Part shown: one piece after another, positions 26,901 through 34,131 of the stretch
Numbering within the stretch: the stretch's first letter is position 1
How the letters are laid out: the number at the start of each line of letters is the position of its first letter
Origin: Micromonospora cremea
GTDB lineage: Bacteria > Actinomycetota > Actinomycetes > Mycobacteriales > Micromonosporaceae
Direction: 5' to 3'
Assembly (NCBI RefSeq): GCF_900143515.1
Contig: NZ_FSQT01000001.1
Location: forward strand, 1,798,001-1,862,000
DNA length: 64,000 bases
Program-made: the position numbers and the translations under genes
Notes under the pieces: generated by a model
Database searches by the model: none
What the model saw: the letters and a program-made list of their open reading frames with translations, nothing else
Told to the model about the DNA's origin: nothing

Positions 26901-27246
26901 CCCACTGCGTCGAGTACGGGCGGCGGTAGCGAACCGTCGTCTGCCGCAACGGGCTGGTCACCAGGCTCTTGCTGGCCGCACCCTTCGGGCAGAGCCGACC
27001 CCGCGAGATCGGGCTGTCCGGATCACCCTCGATCTGGGTGACCTGCCCGTCCTTCACGAACACCCGCTGACCGCAGCCCACCGCGCAGTACGGGCAGACC
27101 GAGCGGGCCACGCTGTCGGCGTCCTCGGTGCGGGCGGTCAACTCCGCCGAGCGGGCAGACTGCGCCGCGGCACCCCGGCCCAGCGGGTCCGTGCCGGTGA
27201 GCTGCCGGTAGACCGGCCAACCCTCGATGAAGGTCCGCAGACCCAT
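23974..27246 (-). CDS. fdhA: Selenocysteine-containing formate dehydrogenase alpha subunit
   Basis: 1090 residues if the TGA at 26677-26679 is read as selenocysteine (codon 190). The N-terminal half has the 4Fe-4S motif SVCPYCAVGCGQ with GRLCPKGAA. Sec follows GALQIENQARI and is followed by HSATVPGLGASFGRGG, the active-site region. Bis-MGD-binding segments (VIVIQGSNMAEAHPVGFQ, KVFHVDPRFTRTSAVAD) and the C-terminal domain are intact. It oxidises formate to CO2. The ATG at 27246 (MGLRTFIEGWP) is preferred over 27285, where no ribosome site is seen. No twin-arginine signal is present. Confidence 0.93.
26636..26679 (-). promoter_or_regulatory. SECIS-like hairpin at the in-frame UGA
   Basis: Immediately after the TGA (26677-26679), minus-strand positions 26676-26659 are followed by GGTCT at 26658-26654, which forms an apical loop closed by CCCC/GGGG. 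In E. coli fdhF the GGUCU loop is also 18 nt after UGA, so spacing and loop agree. SelB recognises this loop. The lower stem is not fully resolved by eye. Confidence 0.8.
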
Positions 27247-27337
27247 CCCCGACACCCCCTCCCACGCGAGCGACCCCATGAACATAGGTCAACCGAGGCA
27301 TGTTCGCGAACCGAGGAACCGGCAACTGGCACAGACA

Positions 27338-27372
27338 GCGCCGCCCCCGGCCGGGTGGGCCGGGGGCGGCGC
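27338..27372. terminator. Perfect 15-bp stem-loop upstream of fdhA
   Basis: Arms 27338-27352 and 27358-27372 pair without mismatch around a 5-nt loop GGGTG. No T-run follows on either strand, as is common for GC-rich actinobacterial terminators. It may stop read-through from the lysozyme-like gene or act as an attenuator in the fdhA leader. Confidence 0.5.
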
Positions 27373-27556
27373 TGGTGTCGGTGTGCAGGTCGCCTCTCGG
27401 CGAGTGGCGCGACGCGGCTCCAGCCAAACGGTATTCCGCGACGGCAATATCAGGTGAGGCCCGGGGACACTGAGTCACACCGACACTGTCCACAACCAGC
27501 CGACGCCCCACGTCATTCCCTGGCCACACCCCCACCCTGATCCGGTCGTGGACATG

Positions 27557-27596
27557 CCGCTGGCCGGCACCCCAGGGTGGGGGTGCCGGCCAGCGG
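27557..27596. terminator. Perfect 17-bp stem-loop after lysozyme-like copy 1
   Basis: CCGCTGGCCGGCACCCC (27557-27573) pairs with GGGGTGCCGGCCAGCGG (27580-27596) around AGGGTG. It lies 40 bp beyond the stop of the minus-strand gene and also marks the left limit of homology with the second copy, where the same hairpin (35622-35655) has one mismatch. Confidence 0.75.
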
Positions 27597-27635
27597 TCGG
27601 TGTCATGCGGGTCATGCGGGTGGTGCTTGGGTGGG

Positions 27636-28190
27636 TCAGTTGTTCCAGTGCTGGGCGACCAGGTCGGTGGCCTGCTGCTCCCACTGGGCGTAGGCATCGG
27701 GGTAGGCCGAGACCTGCACGGTCTGCGCGGCGTCGGTCAACGCCATGTCCTGCCACCCGTCAACCTGCTTGAGACCCTTGAGGAACGCGGTCGTGGAGTA
27801 CTGCGGGTCGGTGATCTGCTCCGGCGTACCCCAACCCGAGCTCGGGCGCTGCTGGAACAGGCCCAGCGAGTCGTGGTCGTTCATGTCGCCGAGGTGACCC
27901 AGGTTCTCCAACTTCGACTCCTGCAGACTGGTGGCGATCGAGATCACCGCGGCCCGCTCAGGCAGACCAGCCTTCTTCGTCGCGGCGATGATCGCCTTGA
28001 CGTTCGCAACCTGCTCGTCGTTCAGGTCGATGTGCGACTGCGCGCCCTGCGCCTTGACCGTCTGCACGGCGACGGCAACAGGCTTGCCGTCGACGGGGGC
28101 GGCGTGGGCGGCGATCGGGCCGGCGAAGACACCACCGGCGAACGCGAGACCCGCAACGGACAACATGCTCTTACGAATGATCGTGTTCAT
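27636..28190 (-). CDS. Secreted lysozyme-like (transglycosylase-fold) protein, copy 1
   Basis: 184 residues. A Sec signal peptide (MNTIIRKSMLSVAGLAFAGG ... PIAAHA|AP) is followed by a short linker and a domain with AAVISIATSLQESKLENLGH, NDHDSLGLFQQRPSSGWGTP and VQVSAYPDAYAQWEQ. The Glu of LQES resembles the catalytic acid of soluble lytic transglycosylases, and the pattern is that of an actinobacterial secreted wall-active family; activity is inferred. GGAG lies 10 nt before the ATG. A second gene at 35677-36231 differs at 5 residues; by eye the genes differ at about 16 of 555 bases. Confidence 0.75.
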   Translation of the reverse strand: MNTIIRKSMLSVAGLAFAGGVFAGPIAAHAAPVDGKPVAVAVQTVKAQGAQSHIDLNDEQVANVKAIIAATKKAGLPERAAVISIATSLQESKLENLGHLGDMNDHDSLGLFQQRPSSGWGTPEQITDPQYSTTAFLKGLKQVDGWQDMALTDAAQTVQVSAYPDAYAQWEQQATDLVAQHWNN

Positions 28191-28379
28191 CAGGGGTGAG
28201 CTCCTTCAGGGGGTAGACACCCACCACCCGGGGGAACGGCGGTGTGGGTGCAAGCACCTCGTCCGGCGCTTTCAACACGGGGGAAAGTCTTGGGGGTTGG
28301 CGGCCGGCAAGCCGGGGGGCCTGCGGCGCCGGGTCCAGCGGCCTACGGGCGGGGGCCTCGTGGCGCCGGGACCGTGTGT

Positions 28380-28620
28380 AACGACCGGCGGGCCGCGGTC
28401 ATTCCGGGGCTGGCCCATCCACCGGGCACCCGGTAGATCAGGTGCTGGTGCGGTCGTTCAGGGAGTCTGCAACGACCGGGCACCCGCGGGCATTCCAACC
28501 CGCCGGACGGGCTGCCATCCCAACCCTCAGGGGCCGGTGGTGCTGCGATCGTCAGGGTGTGTAACGACCCCCGGCCCGCCACGATTCCAGCCCACGGGTG
28601 CAGCCGGTCACACGTCAGAC
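28380..28620. repeat. Tandem ~91-bp repeat, three units (copy 1)
   Basis: AACGACC recurs at 28380, 28471 and 28563, each followed by a GC-rich stretch and (C/G)ATTCC. The unit joints can fold, for example GGTCGTT-N12-AACGACC at 28452-28477. The same array lies at 36420, 36510 and 36612 in the second copy, so it has been kept with the gene. Confidence 0.75.
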
Positions 28621-28743
28621 ACCCCGATACCGGACATCCGGCACGAGACCGGCGAGTGTTCCATCAGGCCGTCGCCCGAGGACTCGGCTCGATCCGGAGG
28701 GGCTGTCCAGTCGGCTGCCCGGCATCGGATGGACCTGTTGGGG

Positions 28744-28824
28744 GTTGATCGACTCGATATCGCCGATGTCGGGGTATCCGGTGGCCGTGGATACCGCAAC
28801 ATCGGCGAGGTCGAAGTCGATCAT
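28744..28824. repeat. Long imperfect hairpin (copy 1)
   Basis: The left arm (TGATCGACT, CGCCGATGT, GGTATCC) pairs with the right arm (GGATACC, ACATCGGCG, AGTCGATCA) over about 30 bp with small internal loops. The partner at 36796-36879 keeps the stem; its outer part is extended to GTTGATCGACTCG/CGAGTCGATCAAC. Confidence 0.75.
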
Positions 28825-28861
28825 CCCGGGCGAAGGCGATCCGGGGGCGAGGTGGCCAGCG

Positions 28862-28907
28862 AGCGGTATACCTCAGAGGCATATGTATGACTCACAGGTA
28901 TACCGCT
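28862..28907. repeat. 46-bp palindromic element with 12-bp arms (copy 1)
   Basis: AGCGGTATACCT (28862-28873) and AGGTATACCGCT (28896-28907) are perfect inverted repeats around a 22-bp AT-richer centre containing CATATG. The element is identical, centre included, at 36916-36961. It sits at the right limit of the duplicated segment. Confidence 0.85.
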
Positions 28908-29168
28908 CACAACACCAACCGCCCCGAGACGGTGGCCTGGCCACACGGCACACCCCACCGACCCCGGCCACGACGGCAGCCGGGCCCCACCCCGCACGAC
29001 CCGGCACACCAAACCGACCCCCGGCCACGACACGCGCAAATCGACGCCCAAGCCCGAGGCATCACGATAACCCAACCCGACATCCAACCCACCCGAAACA
29101 GCCACGCCGCCCGCAGCCCAGGGAACGTCGTGAGCGACACCAGCACCGGCGAGGGTTACCCTGACACC

Positions 29169-29510
29169 ATGCAGGCCGTCTCCCCCACCACGACCGGCGT
29201 GGCCTTCCTGGCCCGCCCGGGTCGCCCTGCGGTGGTGGCGCGGACGCTCGCCGAGCTGGCCGGCCCCACGCGGGGCGTGGTGGAGCTACCGGTACGGCTG
29301 ATGTGGAACGCCGAGCGCACCTTCGACCTCGGTGACCCCGACCAGCTGCTCTGGATGTACGAGAACGTGCTGCGGGAGACCAACCGCGCCGAAGATCTGC
29401 GCGTCCTGATCAACGGGCGGACGCTGCGTCGGGTGTGGCGGCTGCTCAACCTGCCCAGGGGCGTGCGCCAGGCGTGGGAGAGCCGGCACCGAGGTCTGCG
29501 CGCGGCGTGA
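29169..29510 (+). CDS. Small protein paired with an AbiEii-like nucleotidyltransferase
   Basis: 113 residues without a recognised domain; central MWNAERTFDLGDPDQLLWMY and basic C-terminus LRRVWRLLNLPRGVRQAWES are visible. TACCCT ends 6 nt before the ATG, so the transcript is probably leaderless. The stop overlaps the GTG of the nucleotidyltransferase gene (GTGA). By position it could be the antitoxin or partner of that protein, but no DNA-binding motif is clear. Confidence 0.65.
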   Translation: MQAVSPTTTGVAFLARPGRPAVVARTLAELAGPTRGVVELPVRLMWNAERTFDLGDPDQLLWMYENVLRETNRAEDLRVLINGRTLRRVWRLLNLPRGVRQAWESRHRGLRAA

Positions 29511-30166
29511 TCGCAGCACACCTGCACGAGTTCTACCGCGAGGTGGCGCGGGTGGCGCTCGCCGCGGCCGGGCCGCACCGGTTCGTGCTGGGCGGCGGGG
29601 TCGCCTGGGCCGCGCACGGGCTGGTCGCCCGCCCCACCGAGGACGTGGACCTCTTCGCCGACGTGGAGGGCGCCGCCGCGGCCGCCTCCGCCGGGGTACG
29701 CGTGGCGTTGGAGCGGGCCGGGTTCACGGTCACCGACGCCGATCCGGACAGCGACCTCGCCGACCTGTTCGACGGGTACGGGCGGGACATGAAGGACTTC
29801 GTGGTGAGCCGCGACGGGCGGCAGATCCGGCTCAGCCTGGCGCGGCTCGACCGGCAGCAGAGCCCGGTCGTGATGGACCTCGGGCCGGTGATGGACGTCC
29901 GCGACCTGGTCGCCAACAAGATCGCGGCGTTGGTCAACCGGCGGGAGGTTCGTGACTTCATCGACGTGGCGGCAGCTCTGGAGCACTACGACGTGACCGA
30001 GCTGTTGGAGCTGGCCCGGCAGGTCGACCCCGCACTGGACCCGGCGGACGTACGGGCCGCCGGGCGGTACCTGGACCGGCTGCCCGACCAGCGCTTCGGC
30101 CGCTACGGCCTGGGCCCCACGGACGTCGCCCGCGTCCGGCAGCGCCTGGCCACCTGGCCACGCTGA
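29507..30166 (+). CDS. AbiEii/MenT-like nucleotidyltransferase
   Basis: 219 residues. HRFVLGGGVAWAAHGLVARP followed by TEDVDLFAD is the nucleotidyltransferase GG...DxD motif of the AbiEii/AbiGii toxin family. The later segment MDVRDLVANKIAALVNRREV with RDFIDVAAAL is the usual helical motif (KI-AL-R-RD-D). Relatives such as MenT modify tRNA ends; others are not toxins. The GTG start is coupled to the small gene upstream, as in a two-gene toxin-antitoxin module. Confidence 0.8.
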   Translation: MIAAHLHEFYREVARVALAAAGPHRFVLGGGVAWAAHGLVARPTEDVDLFADVEGAAAAASAGVRVALERAGFTVTDADPDSDLADLFDGYGRDMKDFVVSRDGRQIRLSLARLDRQQSPVVMDLGPVMDVRDLVANKIAALVNRREVRDFIDVAAALEHYDVTELLELARQVDPALDPADVRAAGRYLDRLPDQRFGRYGLGPTDVARVRQRLATWPR

Positions 30167-30296
30167 CCCTGGTCGCCGACCGCGTCGGCCGACCGATGCG
30201 ACACAGTCCGCGGGGCTGGCGTGGCAGGAGTGACCCCTGCTGGTTATGGTGCGCGAGGCGCCCACGAGGCGCCCCCACCCGATGGAAAGGCACGTC

Positions 30297-32087
30297 ATGA
30301 CCTCTCCCTCCGGCCCGTCGCGTCGCCAGGTGCTCGCCGCCGCGGCCGCGGCGGCGACCGCCCCGCTGATCGCCGCCGCCCCCGCGCAGGCGGCCGGCGC
30401 GGCCCGGTCACGCACCTGGGACCTCACCCTCCTGGGCACGTCGGACACCCACGGCAACGTCTACAACTGGGACTACTACCGGGACGCCGAGTACGACGAC
30501 AGCAAGCAGAACGACATCGGCGTCGCGAAGTTGGCCACCCTGATCAACCAGATCCGCGCCGAGCGGCGCGGCAAGGCGACGCTGGTGCTCGACGCCGGCG
30601 ACACCATCCAGGGCACGCCGCTGGCCACGTACTACGCCAAGCAGGAGCCGATCACCGCCACCGGGGAGAAGCACCCGATGGCCCGCGCGATGAACGTCAT
30701 CGACTACGACGCGGTGACACTGGGCAACCACGAGTTCAACTACGGCCTGCCGCTGCTGGACGTGTGGATCCGCCAGCTCGGCTTCCCGGCGCTCGCCGCG
30801 AACGCCATCAACGCGAAGACCGGCAAGCCGGCCTTCCTGCCGTACGTCATCAAGAAGGTCTCCCTCGGCTTCGCCGCGCCGACCCTGCGGGTCGGCATCC
30901 TCGGCCTGACCAACCCCGGCGTGGCGATCTGGGACAAGGGCAACGTCGAGGGCAAGCTGCGCTTCGACGACATGGTCGCGACCGCGGCGAAGTGGGTGCC
31001 GATCATGCGCGCCCGCGGCGCCGACCTCGTGCTGATCTCCGCGCACGGCGGCGACAGCGGCACCTCCAGCTACGGCCCGGAGCTGCCGAACGAGAACCCG
31101 GTGGCCCTGATCGCCCAGCAGGTGCCGGGGATCGACGCGATCCTCTTCGGCCACGCCCACAACGAGGTCGTGGAGAAGTTCGTCACGAACGACAAGACCG
31201 GCGAGCAGGTGCTGCTCTCCGAGCCGTCGAAGTGGGGCCAGCGGCTCACCCGGATGGACTTCACCCTTGCCCGGCAGCACGGCCGCTGGAAGATCACCAC
31301 CAAGCGGGCCAGCATGCTGAACACCAACACGGTGGTGGAGGACCCGAAGGTCCTCGCGGCGGTGCGGGCACAGCACCAGAAGACCATCGCCTACGTCAAC
31401 CAGGTGGTGGCCCAGGCCACCGTCGAGATGTCCACCGTCGAGTCGCGGTACAAGGACACCCCGATCCTGGACTTCATCAACCACGTCCAGGCCGAGACGG
31501 TGACCACGGCGCTGGCGGGCACTCAGTACGCGAACCTGCCAGTGCTGTCGCAGGCCTCGCCGTTCAGCCGCACCGCGGTCTTCCCGGCCGGGGACGTGAA
31601 GATCCGCGACGTGGCGGGGCTGTACGTCTTCGACAACACCCTCGAGGCGGTCGTGCTCAGCGGCGCCGAGGTACGTGCCTACCTGGAGTACTCGGCGAAG
31701 TACTTCCGCACTCTCGCGCCGGGTGCCCCGGTCGACCCGGAGCAGATCAGCGACCCGGCGGTGCCGGACTACAACTACGACGCCCTCTCCGGCGTCGACT
31801 ACGACATCGACATCGCCAAGCCGGTCGGCCAGCGGATCACGCGGCTGGTGCTGCCCGGCACCGACACCCCGGTGGCGGACAACGCGCAGTTCGTGGTGGC
31901 GGTGAACAACTACCGGCGCAGCGGTGGCGGCAACTTCCCCGGCATCGTGAAGACCCAGGTCTACAACGCGCAGCAGGAGATCCGCCAGCTGCTCATCGAC
32001 TGGGCGCAGGCCAAGGGGACGATCGACCCGGCCGACTTCTTCCAGCCCAACTGGCGGCTGGTGCGCGAGGGCGTACCGGTCTTCTGA
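30297..32087 (+). CDS. Secreted 5'-nucleotidase/metallophosphoesterase (Tat substrate)
   Basis: 596 residues. The N-terminus SRRQVLAAAAAAATAP is a twin-arginine signal ending at AQAAGA. The calcineurin-like domain shows GTSDTHGNV, DAGDTIQG, GNHEFNYG, ISAHGGD and GHAHNE, all metal ligands of the UshA family. The C-terminal 5_nucleotid_C domain has SGAEVRAYLEYSAKYF and FVVAVNNYRRSGGG. It probably releases phosphate from extracellular nucleotides. ATG at 30297 follows GGAAAGG. Confidence 0.92.
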   Translation: MTSPSGPSRRQVLAAAAAAATAPLIAAAPAQAAGAARSRTWDLTLLGTSDTHGNVYNWDYYRDAEYDDSKQNDIGVAKLATLINQIRAERRGKATLVLDAGDTIQGTPLATYYAKQEPITATGEKHPMARAMNVIDYDAVTLGNHEFNYGLPLLDVWIRQLGFPALAANAINAKTGKPAFLPYVIKKVSLGFAAPTLRVGILGLTNPGVAIWDKGNVEGKLRFDDMVATAAKWVPIMRARGADLVLISAHGGDSGTSSYGPELPNENPVALIAQQVPGIDAILFGHAHNEVVEKFVTNDKTGEQVLLSEPSKWGQRLTRMDFTLARQHGRWKITTKRASMLNTNTVVEDPKVLAAVRAQHQKTIAYVNQVVAQATVEMSTVESRYKDTPILDFINHVQAETVTTALAGTQYANLPVLSQASPFSRTAVFPAGDVKIRDVAGLYVFDNTLEAVVLSGAEVRAYLEYSAKYFRTLAPGAPVDPEQISDPAVPDYNYDALSGVDYDIDIAKPVGQRITRLVLPGTDTPVADNAQFVVAVNNYRRSGGGNFPGIVKTQVYNAQQEIRQLLIDWAQAKGTIDPADFFQPNWRLVREGVPVF

Positions 32088-32093
32088 CCGAGG

Positions 32094-32163
32094 CGTGCCG
32101 GTCGGCGAACCGGCACGTACCGCGAACGGGCCGTGGGTGGCGACACCTGCGGCCCGTTCCGCG
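32094..32163. terminator. Two stem-loops between convergent genes
   Basis: CGTGCCGGT/ACCGGCACG (32094-32117) and CGCGAACGGGCC with GGCCCGTTCCGCG (32121-32163, one bulged base) lie between the 5'-nucleotidase stop and the convergent 57-residue gene. They can serve as terminators for both. Confidence 0.65.
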
Positions 32164-32166
32164 TTC

Positions 32167-32340
32167 TCAGCCCTGCACGTTCCAGCGGACCGGGTCCTCG
32201 GTCCTCTCCGGGCGGTCACGTCCCGGATCGGTCTCGGTCAGCTCGACCCGCTCCTCGGGGCGGACGGCGGGCGGCAGCTCCCCGAACCGGACGTGGCGCA
32301 GGAACGCGTACTCATCATCGGTGAACGGCTGCTCGGCCAT
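32167..32340 (-). CDS. Small acidic hydrophilic protein
   Basis: 57 residues: MAEQPFTDDEYAFLRHVRFG, then ELPPAVRPEERVELTETDPG. No membrane segment and no known domain. The ATG at 32340 is chosen over an upstream in-frame start at 32385. A 29-bp motif shared with the pgsA upstream region lies about 100 bp upstream (32439-32467). Confidence 0.6.
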   Translation of the reverse strand: MAEQPFTDDEYAFLRHVRFGELPPAVRPEERVELTETDPGRDRPERTEDPVRWNVQG

Positions 32341-32438
32341 CGCGCACCCCCCTGCTCTCCCGTCATTGTGTGGCGGCCGGACCACCCGGCACCAGCGGTC
32401 CGGTCGGCGCGATCTGCCTGACGTTCGGATACGGCCGT

Positions 32439-32467
32439 CACCACTCGTAAGGCGTCCTAGGATCCTG
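32439..32467 (-). promoter_or_regulatory. Motif shared with 10811-10839
   Basis: About 25 of 29 positions match the site upstream of pgsA. The conserved core read on the plus strand is CACCAC-N-CGTAA-N-GCGTCCTAGGAT. Both sites lie upstream of minus-strand genes. The binding factor is unknown; CCTAGG is palindromic. Confidence 0.5.
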
Positions 32468-32491
32468 GGTGAATGGAGAGCCCGGGTCGGG

Positions 32492-33652
32492 TCAGGGGCG
32501 GGCTGGTGCCGAAGCAGGCTGCCGGCGAGGACCCGGTAGCCGGTCCAGCACCGCGAGCGCCGCCCGGATCGATCGGCGCGCCAGCATCTCGTCGAAGCTG
32601 GCCCGGCCCTGACAGAACTGGACGAACATCCGCCACCCCGGCGGAGTCGCCAACAGGGCGTGGAACGCCTCCGGGCGGCGGGTGAAAAGCTCGAGCAGGC
32701 GGTACCCCGCCCGCATCGACGGCACCAGGCGCTCGGCCACCGCCCGCTCGTACCCGGTCAACTCGCCGTCGGCGACCGCCGCTCCGGCCAGCTCGCCGGA
32801 GCGCAGCGCGAAGCTGATGCCCTCCCGGCTCCACGGCTCCAGCAGACCGGCCGCGTCCCCCACGACCAGCACCCGACCGCGCCGCAACGGCGAGTCGTCG
32901 GTACGACAGCGGGTCAGGTGACCTGAGTCGTGCTCCGCCGGCAGCCCACTCAGCCCCAACCGGTCGACGAACCGCCGCAGGTAGTCCCGCGTCCCCTCCC
33001 CCGCACCCCGGCCCGCGATCACGCCGACCGTCAGCCGGTCGCCCTTGGGAAAGACCCACGCGTACGAGCCCGGCATCGCGCCCCAGTCCAGCAGCAGCCG
33101 TCCCCGCCACCGCTCCTGCTCCGCGGGCGGCACCGGCACCTCCAGCTCCAAACCCAGGTCCACCTGCCGGTAGCGGACCCCCACGTGCCGGGCGGTCACC
33201 CCCGAGGAGCCGTCCGCGCCGATCACCGCGCGGGCCGCGAGCGACGTACCGTCGGCCAGCCGCAGGCGTACCACCTCCGGGTCCTGTTCGATGGCGCGGA
33301 CCACTACCCGCTCCCGCACCTGCGCGCCGGCGGCGACCGCCGCCGCGCGCAGCCGGTCGTCGAACTCCTCGCGGCGCACCATGATCACCACCGGACTGTC
33401 GTGCCGGCGGGTGAACTCACGGCGGCCGTCGCGGGTGAACGTCACCCGGGTCACCCGGTCGTGCGCGGGCACCTCGATCCGGTCCCGCACGGCGGCCAAT
33501 GACGTGCCGATCAGACCACCGCCGCAGGTCTTGTAACGCGGGTGCTCGGCCCGCTCGACAACCAGGGTGCGGACGCCGGCGCGGGCGGCGGCATGTGCCG
33601 CGGAGAGCCCGGCGGGGCCGGCGCCGACGACGACGAGATCCCAGACGATCAC
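32492..33652 (-). CDS. FAD-dependent geranylgeranyl reductase family protein
   Basis: 386 residues. VVVGAGPAGLSAAHAAARAG is the FAD Rossmann motif, followed by TLVVERAEHPRYKTCGGGL (the PxxKxCGG motif of the family), VIGADGSSGVTAR and RVLVVGDAAGLLEPWSREGI. Members reduce prenyl double bonds in menaquinone side chains, lipids or carotenoids. No prenyl gene is adjacent, so the substrate is unknown. Divergent from the 78-residue gene at 33811. Confidence 0.85.
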   Translation of the reverse strand: MIVWDLVVVGAGPAGLSAAHAAARAGVRTLVVERAEHPRYKTCGGGLIGTSLAAVRDRIEVPAHDRVTRVTFTRDGRREFTRRHDSPVVIMVRREEFDDRLRAAAVAAGAQVRERVVVRAIEQDPEVVRLRLADGTSLAARAVIGADGSSGVTARHVGVRYRQVDLGLELEVPVPPAEQERWRGRLLLDWGAMPGSYAWVFPKGDRLTVGVIAGRGAGEGTRDYLRRFVDRLGLSGLPAEHDSGHLTRCRTDDSPLRRGRVLVVGDAAGLLEPWSREGISFALRSGELAGAAVADGELTGYERAVAERLVPSMRAGYRLLELFTRRPEAFHALLATPPGWRMFVQFCQGRASFDEMLARRSIRAALAVLDRLPGPRRQPASAPARP

Positions 33653-33810
33653 GGGTGCAGCCTAGGGCACCACCCCTCCGCCGGCCCGGCCGCCACGCAT
33701 CCCGAGGCGCCGCCCCGACCGCCCGATCGGGTGGGCATCTTCGGTCACCCAGGGGGTAACCGGCGCAGCGCAACCGCCTGCGCAGAGGCGGACGAGCCAA
33801 GGAGGATGTC

Positions 33811-34047
33811 ATGCAGCAGGTGCAACTGTCTGAGGTCGAGCAACGGGTGTACCAGGCGGTCACCGCACTCGAATCGCGCGGCCAGGTGCCGTACCCAGAC
33901 ATGATCGCCGAAGAGTCCGGGCTGGCCCAGGAGCAGTTGAACGCACCCCTGCACCTGCTCACCGAGAAGGGCCTGCTGCACCGCGAGGATTCACCGATGG
34001 CGGGCCTCGATTTCGGTCCACGGTTCTGCGCCCGCCAGATGGCGTGA
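33811..34047 (+). CDS. Small winged-helix-like protein
   Basis: 78 residues. EVEQRVYQAVTALESRGQVP, then DMIAEESGLAQEQLNAPLHL and TEKGLLHRED look like a single winged helix-turn-helix without an effector domain. The AAGGAGG ribosome site before the ATG is strong. It could be a transcription factor or a DNA-associated protein; no family is named. Confidence 0.65.
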   Translation: MQQVQLSEVEQRVYQAVTALESRGQVPYPDMIAEESGLAQEQLNAPLHLLTEKGLLHREDSPMAGLDFGPRFCARQMA

Positions 34048-34131
34048 CCCACGGTACGGCCCTCGACGGTTCGCCCCCCGGTGACCGGGGTAGCGGTCAG
34101 GAGCAATGATCGACGGTCAACGGGGGGCACG

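Larger units (their letters stand above)
27247..27635. other. Gene-free region between lysozyme-like copy 1 and fdhA
   Basis: 389 bp, probably holding the fdhA promoter. It contains a perfect 15-bp inverted repeat, GCGCCGCCCCCGGCC/GGCCGGGGGCGGCGC (27338-27372), about 90 bp upstream of the fdhA start; a wider 11-bp pair, GTGTCGGTGTG (27375-27385) with CACACCGACAC (27476-27486); and the terminator at 27557-27596. No gene is supported. Confidence 0.6.
27549..28925. repeat. Duplicated cassette, copy 1 (partner 35610-36980)
   Basis: Nearly identical order of elements in both copies: terminator hairpin, lysozyme-like gene, ~190-bp leader, three ~91-bp tandem repeats, a long hairpin and a 12-bp-arm palindrome. 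Homology begins at GTGGA(C/T)ATGCC and ends after ACCAACCGCCCCG. Copy 1 has a 19-bp insertion after the terminator. No transposase or target-site duplication is seen. Confidence 0.9.
28191..29168. other. Gene-free leader and repeat region of copy 1
   Basis: 978 bp. From left: the leader of the lysozyme-like gene; tandem repeats with AACGACC at 28380, 28471 and 28563; a long hairpin (28744-28824); a palindrome (28862-28907); then ~240 bp of GC-rich sequence, part of which (around 28978-29020) resembles 37350-37390. The last bases hold the promoter of the next gene. No protein-coding frame is convincing. Confidence 0.7.

Noticed and set aside
23290..27540. A 1416-codon open frame on the plus strand across the fdh genes
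   Set aside because: It is antisense to well-supported formate dehydrogenase genes; long antisense frames are normal at this GC content and the translation resembles no protein.
28191..28380. ydaO (c-di-AMP) riboswitch in the lysozyme-like gene leader
   Set aside because: The class is known upstream of actinobacterial wall hydrolases, but its conserved blocks are not found in this leader.
28380..28620. CRISPR array
   Set aside because: Units are degenerate over the whole ~91-bp period with no unique spacers between identical repeats, and no cas gene is present.
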